Source of the DNA: a virus
Length of the DNA: 25,966 bases
Direction: 5' to 3' (one strand)
IMG/VR virus record: IMGVR_UViG_3300025313_000396
Location: 1-25,966 of that record
In this document: piece after piece, positions 6,091 to 13,618 of the stretch
How the letters are laid out: each line of letters starts with the position of its first letter
Numbering within the stretch: position 1 is the first letter of the stretch
Notes under the pieces: generated by a model
Told to the model about the DNA's origin: nothing
Databases searched by the model: none
The model's input: only the letters and a program-made list of their open reading frames with translations
Program-made: the position numbers and the translations under genes

Positions 6091-7826
6091 GTTCCGCTCA
6101 ATGCCCCTGTAAATGGATTACCCGGTTCAACCGTTATAGTATCTGCCGTATTGTTGTCAGTTGCCGCTATAAATCTTTCCTGTTTACCGCAGCGTAATGT
6201 CTGTTTCTTGAATTGGTTATCAACAGTAATTATGGTTGTCTCCGTAATCACCAGCGGACTTGCCGGTGTCGCTGCCCCTGAGCTTACTGTGACCGCTATG
6301 CAGCCCTCGCAGTAACCTGTGCCGTCATAGGCTGCCTCAAGTGCATCTGCTGCTACCGTGTCGCCTGATATCTGGGCCATGTTTGCATTAACCACATTTG
6401 TAACTGACCCTACATTGGCAATATTAGCGCCCGAAGTATGACTGTCTACTGAATCCATGCTGCGCCAATCACTGCCTTTTACCTCACCTTGATTATTATA
6501 AATTAGGTATGTGACAGTACCAGAAGGAGTATATGTCCAATTAGGACTAATTTGAGCAATCTTAGTGGAACCATCATAATCCCAAATGTATCTTAATTGA
6601 CCAACCCCGGAAGACCCACCCGTAATCAGTAGTAGTTTTCCACTATAGACATCAAAGGCTGATGATTCTCCTGCGGCTAATGTAATACTGGAGGATGTCG
6701 CTGTTTGTGCTGTACCAGTGCTTGCTACCAGATAAGCGTCTACACTGGTCTGACTTGCCCTTGAACTTATGGTGGCATCAAGATTAGAGGCTGTAAGTCC
6801 AGTCACGCTCCCCGCCGAGCCAGATAGGTTGCCTTGAATGTCTGCTACTATATCATTTGTACCAGACGATCCTACTATCGTAAGCCCGTTTCCAGAAACT
6901 CCACCTTGTATCACAGAACCTGCCCCAGTACCATTCCCCGTTGCCGATATAGCAGGCTGATTCACCGTTGATCTTGCCACGACAAGGCCATCACTCATGG
7001 TTGTAGTGCCAGTGACGGTTAATGCTCCCAATGTTGTTGTACCGGAATTACTGCCGGAGATTAGTAAACCCCCTGCCGCACCCGCAGTGGCTGATGGCAG
7101 GAAATCAGTTTTGGTCTTAATCCCATCAATCTCATCATCTTTATCCGTAACTACTGCCGAACCCATGATATAGTTTGTGGGGAGTTTATCGTCTATGGCC
7201 TTGATCCTCTCGTTTACACTATCAGCGGTCGGTGATGCTGGTATGGCAGTATTTAACGCTGTATCCACTTCAGCGTTAACATCTGCCGCTGATAAGTCGT
7301 TAAAACCAGTTACACCAGTACCCTTTGCCAGAGCTATATTTGTTCCTGCTGTCAAGACCCTTGCAGCAGTACCCCAGACCTTGTCTGCTCCGGCTTGGGT
7401 GATGCCGACATCGTTTGTTATGTTTGTTACTGTAGGTACTGTGCCACTAACCGTATTACTATCTACCTCTGCTTCAATTTGCAAAGCTAAAGTAATTGAC
7501 AGACCTGTCTCTGGACATATCGCCCTTATCATATAACTCTTCCCTTTTTCAGCCCATGAGTCAAGAAGAAGTGCCTCTGAATAGAATCCATCCGTATTAC
7601 TGCTGTCGAGTAATGCCATAGTGCCGGATACTACAGGAGTCGCTGTTTCATCCTCATATACCCTGTATGTAATAGCGGAACCGCAATCTACTGCGCCTGA
7701 TGAGCCGTTATTTTGAACATAGAATGTGCATGTATCGCCTACCTTCCACGAACCGTTCTCACAGGTTGCATAGGCTTGTGAGGCTATCGCAAGAATAATA
7801 AATATTGTTAAGATAAGTTTTCTCAT
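6075..7826 (-). CDS. Exported tail-fibre-like protein
   Basis: About 583 residues. An N-terminal signal peptide (MRKLILTIFIILAIASQAYA, cleaved before TCENG) is followed by a Cys-bearing beta domain to about residue 118. From about 120 to 330 come repeat-rich segments typical of phage fibres: DVNAEVDTALNTAIP then SVNERIKAIDDKLP, GALTVTGTTTMSDGLVV (T4 gp12-like beta unit), and GNLSGSAGSVTGLTASNLDATISSR. Residues about 375-442 hold the shared beta module (SSSITLAAGESSAFDVY...LRYIWDYDGS...VTYLIYN), and the last 55 residues may be a second, shorter copy. Start ATG 7826 rather than the upstream TTG, since GAGGT lies five bases before it. It probably forms a trimeric fibre, but the Sec signal is unusual for a virion protein assembled in the cytoplasm. 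Confidence 0.65.
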   Translation of the reverse strand: MRKLILTIFIILAIASQAYATCENGSWKVGDTCTFYVQNNGSSGAVDCGSAITYRVYEDETATPVVSGTMALLDSSNTDGFYSEALLLDSWAEKGKSYMIRAICPETGLSITLALQIEAEVDSNTVSGTVPTVTNITNDVGITQAGADKVWGTAARVLTAGTNIALAKGTGVTGFNDLSAADVNAEVDTALNTAIPASPTADSVNERIKAIDDKLPTNYIMGSAVVTDKDDEIDGIKTKTDFLPSATAGAAGGLLISGSNSGTTTLGALTVTGTTTMSDGLVVARSTVNQPAISATGNGTGAGSVIQGGVSGNGLTIVGSSGTNDIVADIQGNLSGSAGSVTGLTASNLDATISSRASQTSVDAYLVASTGTAQTATSSSITLAAGESSAFDVYSGKLLLITGGSSGVGQLRYIWDYDGSTKIAQISPNWTYTPSGTVTYLIYNNQGEVKGSDWRSMDSVDSHTSGANIANVGSVTNVVNANMAQISGDTVAADALEAAYDGTGYCEGCIAVTVSSGAATPASPLVITETTIITVDNQFKKQTLRCGKQERFIAATDNNTADTITVEPGNPFTGALSGTCYIR

Positions 7827-7829
7827 CAA

Positions 7830-10760
7830 TTACCTCACGTATGTTGACATCAGAAAATCAAAATAATCCACTTCCATACCTTTTACTCCACTTGCTGTTG
7901 CATATGCCATGAAAAACGGTTGTCCTTGTCCGCTCGTTGGCACATAAGTTGTTCTGGTATCTACAAGAACGTCATTATAGAAAAGATATGCAGTGCTTCC
8001 AACTTTTTTTATCTTAAACTTATACCAACTACCCGAAGAGTATGCCACAGATGTTTCTGTATCCGTAGTACCGCTGGCAGTATGGCTATAGAATCTCCAA
8101 TATGAACCACCAGCCGCATTATAGACATACAAAGTGTTTGCTGAACCTGTAATTGTAAATCCGGCATAATACTGAACACCTGTAGATGTTGTCGTCGGAT
8201 TAATGATGAATGTCCCTTCAAAATTATTAGCATAATCAAGTAATCCCTCTGTTGCGGTGCAGGATTTCCAGCAAATCTTTACGTTGTCATTCGTAGTTGC
8301 TCCTGTTACAAGCCGTATACTGCCGGGCCGTGATGTGCCTTGATCTGTTACAGATGAATTAGTTTGAGTCATACTCCAATTTAACTTGCCTATTGACCCT
8401 GATGTGATTGTCCCGGACAGGAAATCATCATATTCATATATTGTATTTACATGCCTTGAGTTTGATATGCTTCCAACATCATTAGGAAGGAATACATTTA
8501 CCGTATTGCCACTATATGTCCATAGATAACAATCATTAACTGTTGAAGTATCCCAACAATTAGAATTTTGATCTACATATAGCCCATATAAACCGTTTTT
8601 TATTTCTATATCAGAACTACTGCCTGCCTGTAAATTTGTTCTCAGAGATGAAGCATTATTTATCCTGACAGTTGATGATGTGCATGTACCGGATGTGCTG
8701 GTAAACGTATTTGGATAAGTCATGTTAAGTTGAGAATTGCCGGATATAACCAAACCATTCGATTTACCATAACAATCCGCACGGTTATACTGGAATTTAT
8801 AAGTATTAAAATTCTGCTCGAAATCAAATTGTGAATAAGTGTTGTTTTTTGCTAAATTTACTGAGATACCCCCTGTCACTCCAGTACCATTTGAGCTTGA
8901 CGAGAAATAAGATGCTAAACCAGCATTACCATTTGTAGAGAATACGTTTCCATAGACAGTGTCAAGAGTAGATTCATATATAAATCTATTGTCACCGAGA
9001 TTATTATAGAATCGTGATTTGACTGTTTTATATATTCTTGATGTTTCAACTTCTAATCCGTAACAACCATCATCAACTGTAACTGCTGAAATTTCCTCAA
9101 TACTGGAGTTATCAATCCATAAACCATATAGGTAATTATTGGAAATTCTTATTCTGCGTAATATAATCCCCTCACTATTTTTAATATGCAGCCCATATCC
9201 ACCTATACTACTGGTTAATGATGCGACCCTGTTTGATTTTCCGTGTATCTTAGGTATATCATCATCACTATATATTTTATATTCAACTACTGTCGGCGTA
9301 ACATCATCTTGCCATTTTGTTACCATACTCAATCCTGTATCTGATGATTGACAGTTACTTGCAGAGAATGGGCATTCAATGCGATACCAGTTGCGATAAT
9401 CAAAACCAGTTGCGGATACATACCCTACACCAGCACCATCACTTGTAATTTCTAATAAATTCTCATTGTATGTATTGGATAGAGATGCTGCGAGATTAAA
9501 AAGGCTTCGAGTATCTTTAGGAAAGTTAGCGGTATTAGATCCGCCGGAGGTCCCAGATATCCTTGCTGTTCCAGTACAATAGACGGGACTGCCTGAACAC
9601 GTTGAAAAATTATTTACAGTAGGGTCAATGATTCCATCTATAGTTATGAAGCTCAGTGATGCAGGATGATAACCATTGATAATAGGTGATTCAGGATATA
9701 CACCAGATGCAATATGTATCGTTGTTGACCCATCATAAAATTGAGGTATCTTATTAATAGCCCCCTGAACCGTTCTGCATGGGGTGGATGTTGATGTACA
9801 GTTATTGGAATCACTACTACTGGGAATTTGGTCAACAGACTGTAAGGCAATAGAACCTGTCCCATCATTCATGTGCCATACTGCTTTTAAATTTGTTTCT
9901 GTCCCCGCTAACGCTGACCCTGAATCGCCATTATATCTCTGAGCTATTGTCGGAGTTGTTGAACCGGATAAGGCAATACTCCAAATTGCTACTTCATCAA
10001 TGCGGCCAGCAAACGTAGTCGCTCCGGCATTACCAGAACCGCCTATTTTCATTGGCACGGATGAAACTACGGCATTGTAGGTAACAGTATCTGTCCCGAC
10101 TGCCGTTGCATTGCTGACATAACATTTCAGATCATCGGTAGCACTATCATAAGTCATTGCTACCCAATACCATGTATCCGTGCTTAATGTTCCTCCAGTG
10201 CATAAATTAGTTGTAAGATCTGTGCCATCAACTATTATGCCCTCTAATGCAGAACCGTTTAACCGTAAGGCATAACTGCCCTTACCGGCTACTAAGTCAT
10301 ATTTCTCAACAATGCTATGTACACCTGTAGTAGATGTCGGATATATCCATGCCTCAATTGTAAATGCTGCCGTAGGATCAATATCCACCATGTGCCTTAC
10401 GGACACATAATCGTTTGTACCATCAAGCGTAAGGGCGTACGCCCCTAATTTTGCCGAGGCTGTCCATGTCGCTGATGCAAGGTCTGAGTTCAATATTTCT
10501 GCGGGCGAGTTGTGTCCTGCGACATAATAATCTGCGGCAGGAGTTATAAACGATCCTACGTTGATGGTTCCCGCACTACCTGATGAGCTACATGATATAT
10601 TATTACCAGTACAATCCAGTGACGTAACAGTACCTTGAGTTGAACCTTCGTCTTTCAAGATCGTTGCGTCACCGCCACTTGGTATGGTCGCTGCGTTTAC
10701 GGGGAAACTTATTATTAATATAAGTAGTATTGCTATAAACCAATTACGCATATAACCCAT
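7830..10760 (-). CDS. Large exported LamG / beta-helix / lectin-fold protein (adhesin or spike-like)
   Basis: 976 residues from ATG 10760, chosen over the longer frame because GGAGGG lies five bases upstream. MGYMRNWF plus a hydrophobic core ending SFPVNA is a signal peptide of about 23 residues. Domains: LamG/concanavalin fold at about 100-270 (LTLDGTNDYVSV, FTIEAWIYPTS, WYWVAMTYDSATDDLKCYV, GRIDEVAIWSIAL); parallel beta-helix at about 320-730 (TPCRTVQGAINKI, TIHIASGVYPES, then GLHIKNSEGIILRRIRISN and GLWIDNSSIEEIS rungs); and a C-terminal lectin-like domain at about 775-976 (YEYDDFLSG, WYKFKIKKVG, LFYNDVLVDTR). Beta-helices of this type occur in depolymerising tailspikes and polysaccharide lyases; I see no identifiable catalytic set. 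The architecture suits binding or degrading surface glycans. Export is predicted from the signal, not shown. Confidence 0.7.
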   Translation of the reverse strand: MGYMRNWFIAILLILIISFPVNAATIPSGGDATILKDEGSTQGTVTSLDCTGNNISCSSSGSAGTINVGSFITPAADYYVAGHNSPAEILNSDLASATWTASAKLGAYALTLDGTNDYVSVRHMVDIDPTAAFTIEAWIYPTSTTGVHSIVEKYDLVAGKGSYALRLNGSALEGIIVDGTDLTTNLCTGGTLSTDTWYWVAMTYDSATDDLKCYVSNATAVGTDTVTYNAVVSSVPMKIGGSGNAGATTFAGRIDEVAIWSIALSGSTTPTIAQRYNGDSGSALAGTETNLKAVWHMNDGTGSIALQSVDQIPSSSDSNNCTSTSTPCRTVQGAINKIPQFYDGSTTIHIASGVYPESPIINGYHPASLSFITIDGIIDPTVNNFSTCSGSPVYCTGTARISGTSGGSNTANFPKDTRSLFNLAASLSNTYNENLLEITSDGAGVGYVSATGFDYRNWYRIECPFSASNCQSSDTGLSMVTKWQDDVTPTVVEYKIYSDDDIPKIHGKSNRVASLTSSIGGYGLHIKNSEGIILRRIRISNNYLYGLWIDNSSIEEISAVTVDDGCYGLEVETSRIYKTVKSRFYNNLGDNRFIYESTLDTVYGNVFSTNGNAGLASYFSSSSNGTGVTGGISVNLAKNNTYSQFDFEQNFNTYKFQYNRADCYGKSNGLVISGNSQLNMTYPNTFTSTSGTCTSSTVRINNASSLRTNLQAGSSSDIEIKNGLYGLYVDQNSNCWDTSTVNDCYLWTYSGNTVNVFLPNDVGSISNSRHVNTIYEYDDFLSGTITSGSIGKLNWSMTQTNSSVTDQGTSRPGSIRLVTGATTNDNVKICWKSCTATEGLLDYANNFEGTFIINPTTTSTGVQYYAGFTITGSANTLYVYNAAGGSYWRFYSHTASGTTDTETSVAYSSGSWYKFKIKKVGSTAYLFYNDVLVDTRTTYVPTSGQGQPFFMAYATASGVKGMEVDYFDFLMSTYVR

Positions 10761-10818
10761 CAATCCCTCCAAATTAATTGGACTCTGGGCTATATGCCTC
10801 TGGTCTTACATAAAACTA

Positions 10819-10950
10819 TTACTTCTTGAGATATTGTGATTCTAATTCCTTAACCCTATCTATTAACTTATCTATTTGCTCAAATATTAGTATAACAGTT
10901 ATTATTCCTACCGCCATTAGAAATACTATGGCTACTCCTGTTTCCGACAT
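10819..10950 (-). CDS. 43-residue membrane protein with one TM helix
   Basis: MSETGVAIVFLMAVGIITVILIF is an N-terminal transmembrane helix (residues 5-23), followed by a charged amphipathic segment, EQIDKLIDRVKELESQYLKK, with coiled-coil spacing. ATG 10950 has GGAGG six bases upstream and lies inside the end of the Com-like gene (19-base overlap). As the last gene of the lysis cassette it could be a spanin-like or antiholin-like component, or a small holin; no family is recognised. Length, topology and RBS make it a credible gene. Confidence 0.6.
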   Translation of the reverse strand: MSETGVAIVFLMAVGIITVILIFEQIDKLIDRVKELESQYLKK

Positions 10951-11102
10951 TCTACACCTCCTGTGTTCTGGGTTAATTTACCTCTGACATCTTCAGATAG
11001 TTCAATAATATGTAATCGCTTACAACGACGACAAAATAGTTCAACTCCGTCATCTGTTAACCTTGCTATCATATTACCACACTCACAGCGTATATCACTC
11101 AA
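10932..11102 (-). CDS. Com-like zinc-finger protein
   Basis: A 56-residue protein, MSDIRCECGN...ELFCRRCKRLHIIEL, with C6-x-C8 and C24-x2-C27. This is the pattern of phage Mu Com, a zinc-finger protein that activates translation of the mom DNA-modification gene by binding its mRNA. The IRCxCG, about 15 residues, FCxRCKRxxxI layout matches well. No mom-like gene is visible in the window, so the RNA target, if any, is unknown. The start is TTG at 11102: AGGAGG lies six bases upstream and the codon overlaps the preceding TGA. Distal residues 35-56 are unlike Com and overlap the next gene. Assignment is by motif and length. Confidence 0.6.
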   Translation of the reverse strand: MSDIRCECGNMIARLTDDGVELFCRRCKRLHIIELSEDVRGKLTQNTGGVECRKQE

Positions 11103-11251
11103 TTCATCCCTCCTGTCGCAATCCTCAACACAGATACCATCTGCCTCATCATCTCATCCTGCCCCTTGCCGACCCATAGGGAGCCAATTATAAAGCCTGC
11201 AATGAGACCGGCAATTAAGCCTTGAACGTGCTTGTTAAGTAGTAAAATCAT
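11099..11251 (-). CDS. 50-residue single-TM lysis-cassette protein
   Basis: MILLLNKHVQGLIAGLIAGFIIGSLWVG gives one glycine-rich transmembrane helix at about residues 8-27, followed by a methionine-rich cytoplasmic or periplasmic tail (QDEMMRQMVSVLRIATGG). ATG 11251 overlaps the endolysin stop as ATGA. The next gene's AGGAGG lies within its final codons. Position directly after an endolysin suggests a role in lysis (i-spanin-like, pinholin-like), but no lipobox or spanin motif is visible. Confidence 0.55.
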   Translation of the reverse strand: MILLLNKHVQGLIAGLIAGFIIGSLWVGKGQDEMMRQMVSVLRIATGGMN

Positions 11252-11655
11252 GGCAGTAAGTAGAAATACTCTCCTTTGCTGACTTCACGCCAGAGTTGCG
11301 CAACATCCCTACTATCAAGATGCCAGCCTCCCCTGAAATCCTTGTACTTCCAGTCAGGGTATACGCCGATACCAGCAAAGCCTGAGATCCGGATATACTC
11401 CCATTGCTGCCTGATATTCATGTCAGAGCAGATAATAATATCAACAGCCTTACCCTTGTAATGATATGAACCTGAAGAGTGTCCCTGTGAATCGTAGCCA
11501 GCAGTGATGATAATCGGGCAGGCTACCCAGCCTCTGAGAGAGTCAAGCCTGTGGACAGTCTCCATATCCATGTCCTTACCGAGATTAATTTTGTGCCTGT
11601 CGTCAAACTCCTCGGCCTTGAACCATTTAATATTTTCCCACGTTAACATTGACAT
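11248..11655 (-). CDS. Peptidase M15 family endolysin (D-Ala-D-Ala carboxypeptidase-like)
   Basis: A 135-residue protein of the M15 (M15_3-like) zinc peptidase family, which cleaves peptidoglycan peptide cross-links or stems. Visible family marks: EF near residue 17, ITAGYDSQGHSSGSYH, the zinc motif H65-x6-D72 in SYHYKGKAVDI, and the third ligand H112 in GGWHLD. Length is typical of a single catalytic domain with no wall-binding module, as in phages of Gram-negative hosts. No signal peptide, so it needs a holin for access; a holin-like gene lies upstream at 13618-13905. Start taken at ATG 11655 (ATG 11649 is also possible). An HNH-AP2 gene has been inserted immediately upstream, and its leader repeats the MLTWE start of this protein. 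Confidence 0.85.
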   Translation of the reverse strand: MSMLTWENIKWFKAEEFDDRHKINLGKDMDMETVHRLDSLRGWVACPIIITAGYDSQGHSSGSYHYKGKAVDIIICSDMNIRQQWEYIRISGFAGIGVYPDWKYKDFRGGWHLDSRDVAQLWREVSKGEYFYLLP

Positions 11656-11687
11656 TTGAAATCCTTACCTTGCATTATTTTTATATA

Positions 11688-12203
11688 TTATGTTATTTCA
11701 TTTAAATAACAATAATCACCAAAAAGTTTTTTTGCCTGTTTATTATATGCTTTAGCAGCTTCAATTTCAGTTTTAAACCAACCGATATATTCTCTTTTTC
11801 CATTTAAGTGAATTTCAGCCGTCCACAAAGAACCGTTTTTTTGGAACCAAACTCCTTTATATTTTGAAGACGTAATACTTTTACATTTTTTACTATTCAT
11901 CATACTTTGGGAACACGATACAAGCCTTAAATTGTCCATTCGATTATCTAACCCATCATGGTTAATATGATCTACGAACATATCTTTATTTGAGGGTAAT
12001 CCCATTATCAATCTGTGCATAGATATAGTTCTGCCAATACCTTTTTTATCTATATAACTATGTTGAGCATAATTTGTGTGGCATCGTTTACTTATCCACC
12101 ATTTATATTTAGCAATAATAGGATAATCTTTCTTATCAATAACTGCATTGTAATCTTGTGTTAATGGTATATATCTTACTGGTAAAAGATTAATTGTAAT
12201 CAT
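11688..12203 (-). CDS. HNH homing endonuclease with AP2 domain
   Basis: 171 residues from ATG 12203 (AGAGGGGAA directly upstream; family members begin just before IPLT). The order is typical: an N-terminal IPLTQ...AVIDKKDY...YKWW segment, ISMHRLIMG, the HNH core DHINHDGLDNRMDNLRL, then an AP2 DNA-binding domain (SSKYKGVWFQKNG, LWTAEI, EYIGWFKTEIEAAKAYNKQAKKLFG). These are free-standing mobile genes that nick or cut at conserved phage sites and spread by repair. It interrupts the lysis cassette between a conserved small phage gene and the endolysin, with AT-rich flanks after its stop (about 11656-11687). The longer frame from 12254 reads through a remnant of the endolysin start. Confidence 0.85.
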   Translation of the reverse strand: MITINLLPVRYIPLTQDYNAVIDKKDYPIIAKYKWWISKRCHTNYAQHSYIDKKGIGRTISMHRLIMGLPSNKDMFVDHINHDGLDNRMDNLRLVSCSQSMMNSKKCKSITSSKYKGVWFQKNGSLWTAEIHLNGKREYIGWFKTEIEAAKAYNKQAKKLFGDYCYLNEIT

Positions 12204-12253
12204 TTCCCCTCTTTCCCAAGTAAGCATATCTGATCCCGTTATCCCTCCTGACA
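12204..12253 (-). other. Possible remnant of the original endolysin start upstream of the HNH gene
   Basis: In frame with the HNH gene, this segment has an AGGAGG sequence and an ATG (12227) that encodes MLTWE, the same five residues that begin the real endolysin (residues 3-7). The two stretches differ at three synonymous positions, so the DNA copies are diverged although the peptide is identical. Confidence 0.45.
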
Positions 12254-12517
12254 TTAAAGTATATTCCAGAACTCCTGATTAACAACCCTCGTAAACTCAG
12301 GGTCAATATGTTTTAACTCCTGCATGGATGGCCCTGCGCATGATCTGCAACAATAGCCGCCACATCTCTTTGTTGTCTTAGCTAACGACCCCATAACATC
12401 CGGCCTTAGCCAATAGTCAGGGGATGGGTCATGTTGTCTGACTGTAAACATACGTTCCCGTACTCTGTTTCTTATCTTCACTTCCCGCATGAACCGCCTG
12501 TATCCTCTATCCTTCAT
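12254..12517 (-). CDS. Small cysteine-rich phage protein
   Basis: An 87-residue basic protein: an Arg-rich N-terminal half (MKDRGYRRFMREVKIRNRVRER) and a CGGYCCRSC cluster at about residues 52-60. I recall a widespread group of short phage proteins with a basic N-terminus and a C-x-C-x2-C motif followed by NPR or a similar turn; this resembles it loosely. Metal binding is plausible, function unknown. ATG 12517 overlaps the previous stop as ATGA. Confidence 0.55.
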   Translation of the reverse strand: MKDRGYRRFMREVKIRNRVRERMFTVRQHDPSPDYWLRPDVMGSLAKTTKRCGGYCCRSCAGPSMQELKHIDPEFTRVVNQEFWNIL

Positions 12518-12702
12518 TTTGTCGTTAATACATCCCCATTTTTGACAGACAAACCAAGTTGATGTTCACCTATTAATATCTTCGCCTCGTTGAGAAATTT
12601 AATAGCATCATCTATTTTACCTATATTGTTAAACCTGCAATCTGTAACTCCGGCATCTCTGATTCTATCCTGTGCAAGCTCTATCCATTCGATTGCTGTC
12701 AT
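12514..12702 (-). CDS. Small hypothetical protein
   Basis: A 62-residue protein with helical N-terminal part (MTAIEWIELAQDRIRD) and IDDAIKFLNEAKILIGEH; no signal, TM or Cys pair. It overlaps its neighbours as TAATG (start 12702) and ATGA (end), so it belongs to the co-translated string. I do not recognise it. Confidence 0.55.
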   Translation of the reverse strand: MTAIEWIELAQDRIRDAGVTDCRFNNIGKIDDAIKFLNEAKILIGEHQLGLSVKNGDVLTTK

Positions 12703-12899
12703 TAACTCAATCCTGTATTACAATAAGGGCAGTATCTCATTGTTATGACCATATGCTTTATCGCTGTTTTGTGGTCGAGGATAAACAATTCCATATACAT
12801 CATATAATCTATCCACTCATGACATGTGCATCTCTTAAGATATTCCTTGTTTAAGATACCTTTAGTAATAATATTGTCTAAATGTTTATCAACCGTCAC
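12702..12899 (-). CDS. Small zinc-ribbon-like protein
   Basis: A 65-residue protein with CTCHEW in its first half and YCPYC six residues before its end. The C-x-C(H) ... C-x2-C pairs could form one zinc site. The longest frame starts at 12938, but GTG at 12899 is preferred: it overlaps the previous stop as GTGA and has GGGTGGGA upstream. Function unknown. Confidence 0.55.
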   Translation of the reverse strand: MTVDKHLDNIITKGILNKEYLKRCTCHEWIDYMMYMELFILDHKTAIKHMVITMRYCPYCNTGLS

Positions 12900-13132
12900 G
12901 ACATCCCACCCCGTCCGTCCATCCATACCTTCGCCCATTGTTCTAACTTACCTATGTGCTTTTCCATTGTGCTTAGTTGGATGGTTGTTATGATCTCCTT
13001 GTCAATCTCTTTCGGTAAATAATCAATCACATCATTCTGCGCCATCAAGTCGGAATCAGCAGAAGTGCCTGTGCGTCCTTCAAACCTGTGAGTAAGGCAG
13101 ATAAAACCGGTATTACATCCACAATTAATCAT
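12896..13132 (-). CDS. Small Cys-motif hypothetical protein
   Basis: A 78-residue protein beginning MINCGCNTGFICLTHRFEGR, i.e. C-x-C-x5-C-x2-H, a possible metal site, followed by an acidic helical region (YLPKEIDKEII; MEKHIGKLEQWAKVW). Start ATG 13132 chosen because it overlaps the previous TAA and has AAGGA just upstream; the longer frame to 13147 begins at TTG with no better site. Function unknown. Confidence 0.5.
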   Translation of the reverse strand: MINCGCNTGFICLTHRFEGRTGTSADSDLMAQNDVIDYLPKEIDKEIITTIQLSTMEKHIGKLEQWAKVWMDGRGGMS

Positions 13133-13385
13133 TATCCTTAATTTCAACTCCCATTAAATTAGCCCTGACAAACATCTCAACAATCTCATCACCTGTTTTG
13201 TTCATTGTTTTTGCCATATAATGTAATTTCTCCACTTCTTCAGCGGTAAGATAAATTCTACATAAACCTTCACCCTTTTTGGTGTCTCTATCATAGAAGT
13301 AACCGACTATAGTTCCGATATGGTTCCCATCCATCTTAACATTCACATCATGTTCTATATCATCCTCTGTTATTTCAGTCCTCAT
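13125..13385 (-). CDS. Small hypothetical protein
   Basis: An 86-residue acidic protein, MRTEITEDDIEHDVNV..., with YLTAEEVEKLHYMAKTMNKTGDEIVEMFVRAN as a helical C-terminal part. No signal, TM or metal motif. Start ATG 13385 gives an ATGA overlap with the upstream gene; an upstream GTG at 13397 is possible. I do not recognise it. Confidence 0.5.
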   Translation of the reverse strand: MRTEITEDDIEHDVNVKMDGNHIGTIVGYFYDRDTKKGEGLCRIYLTAEEVEKLHYMAKTMNKTGDEIVEMFVRANLMGVEIKDND

Positions 13386-13618
13386 AAATGTTTCCACCCT
13401 ATCTTCAGTAAAGCGCCTAAAGCCAGTAACCCAAGTACACCCAGTACGATTGCTTTAATAATCGTATGCCAAATAGTTTTTGACATATCATCACTCCACT
13501 TCATCCACTTATCTATAAATTTGTGATGTTCGTAGTGGAGTTCCCTTTCAACCCAAAATGGAGCAAGTTTTTCATCTATGGCTTCAATGACGGCGGACTT
13601 GAGTTCTTCCTTTGTCAC
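13382..13618 (-). CDS. Small membrane protein, possible second holin/antiholin
   Basis: A 78-residue protein with a soluble helical N-terminus (KEELKSAVIEAIDEKLAPFWVERELHYEHHKFIDKWMKW) and a C-terminal TM helix, IIKAIVLGVLGLLALGALL, ending in WKHL. The FWVEREXHYxxHxF stretch resembles short proteins often encoded beside phage holins. GTG at 13618 overlaps the holin stop (TAGTG), suggesting coupled expression. A C-tail-anchored partner of the holin is plausible; not proven. Confidence 0.6.
   Translation of the reverse strand: MTKEELKSAVIEAIDEKLAPFWVERELHYEHHKFIDKWMKWSDDMSKTIWHTIIKAIVLGVLGLLALGALLKIGWKHL

Noticed and set aside
5122-10760. A diversity-generating retroelement acting on fibre genes
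   Set aside because: No reverse transcriptase and no template/variable repeat pair could be found by reading the window.
12204-12254. Group I intron carrying the HNH gene
   Set aside because: The upstream MLTWE segment is a duplicate with synonymous changes rather than a split exon, and I see no intron core elements around the gene. A free-standing insertion fits better.
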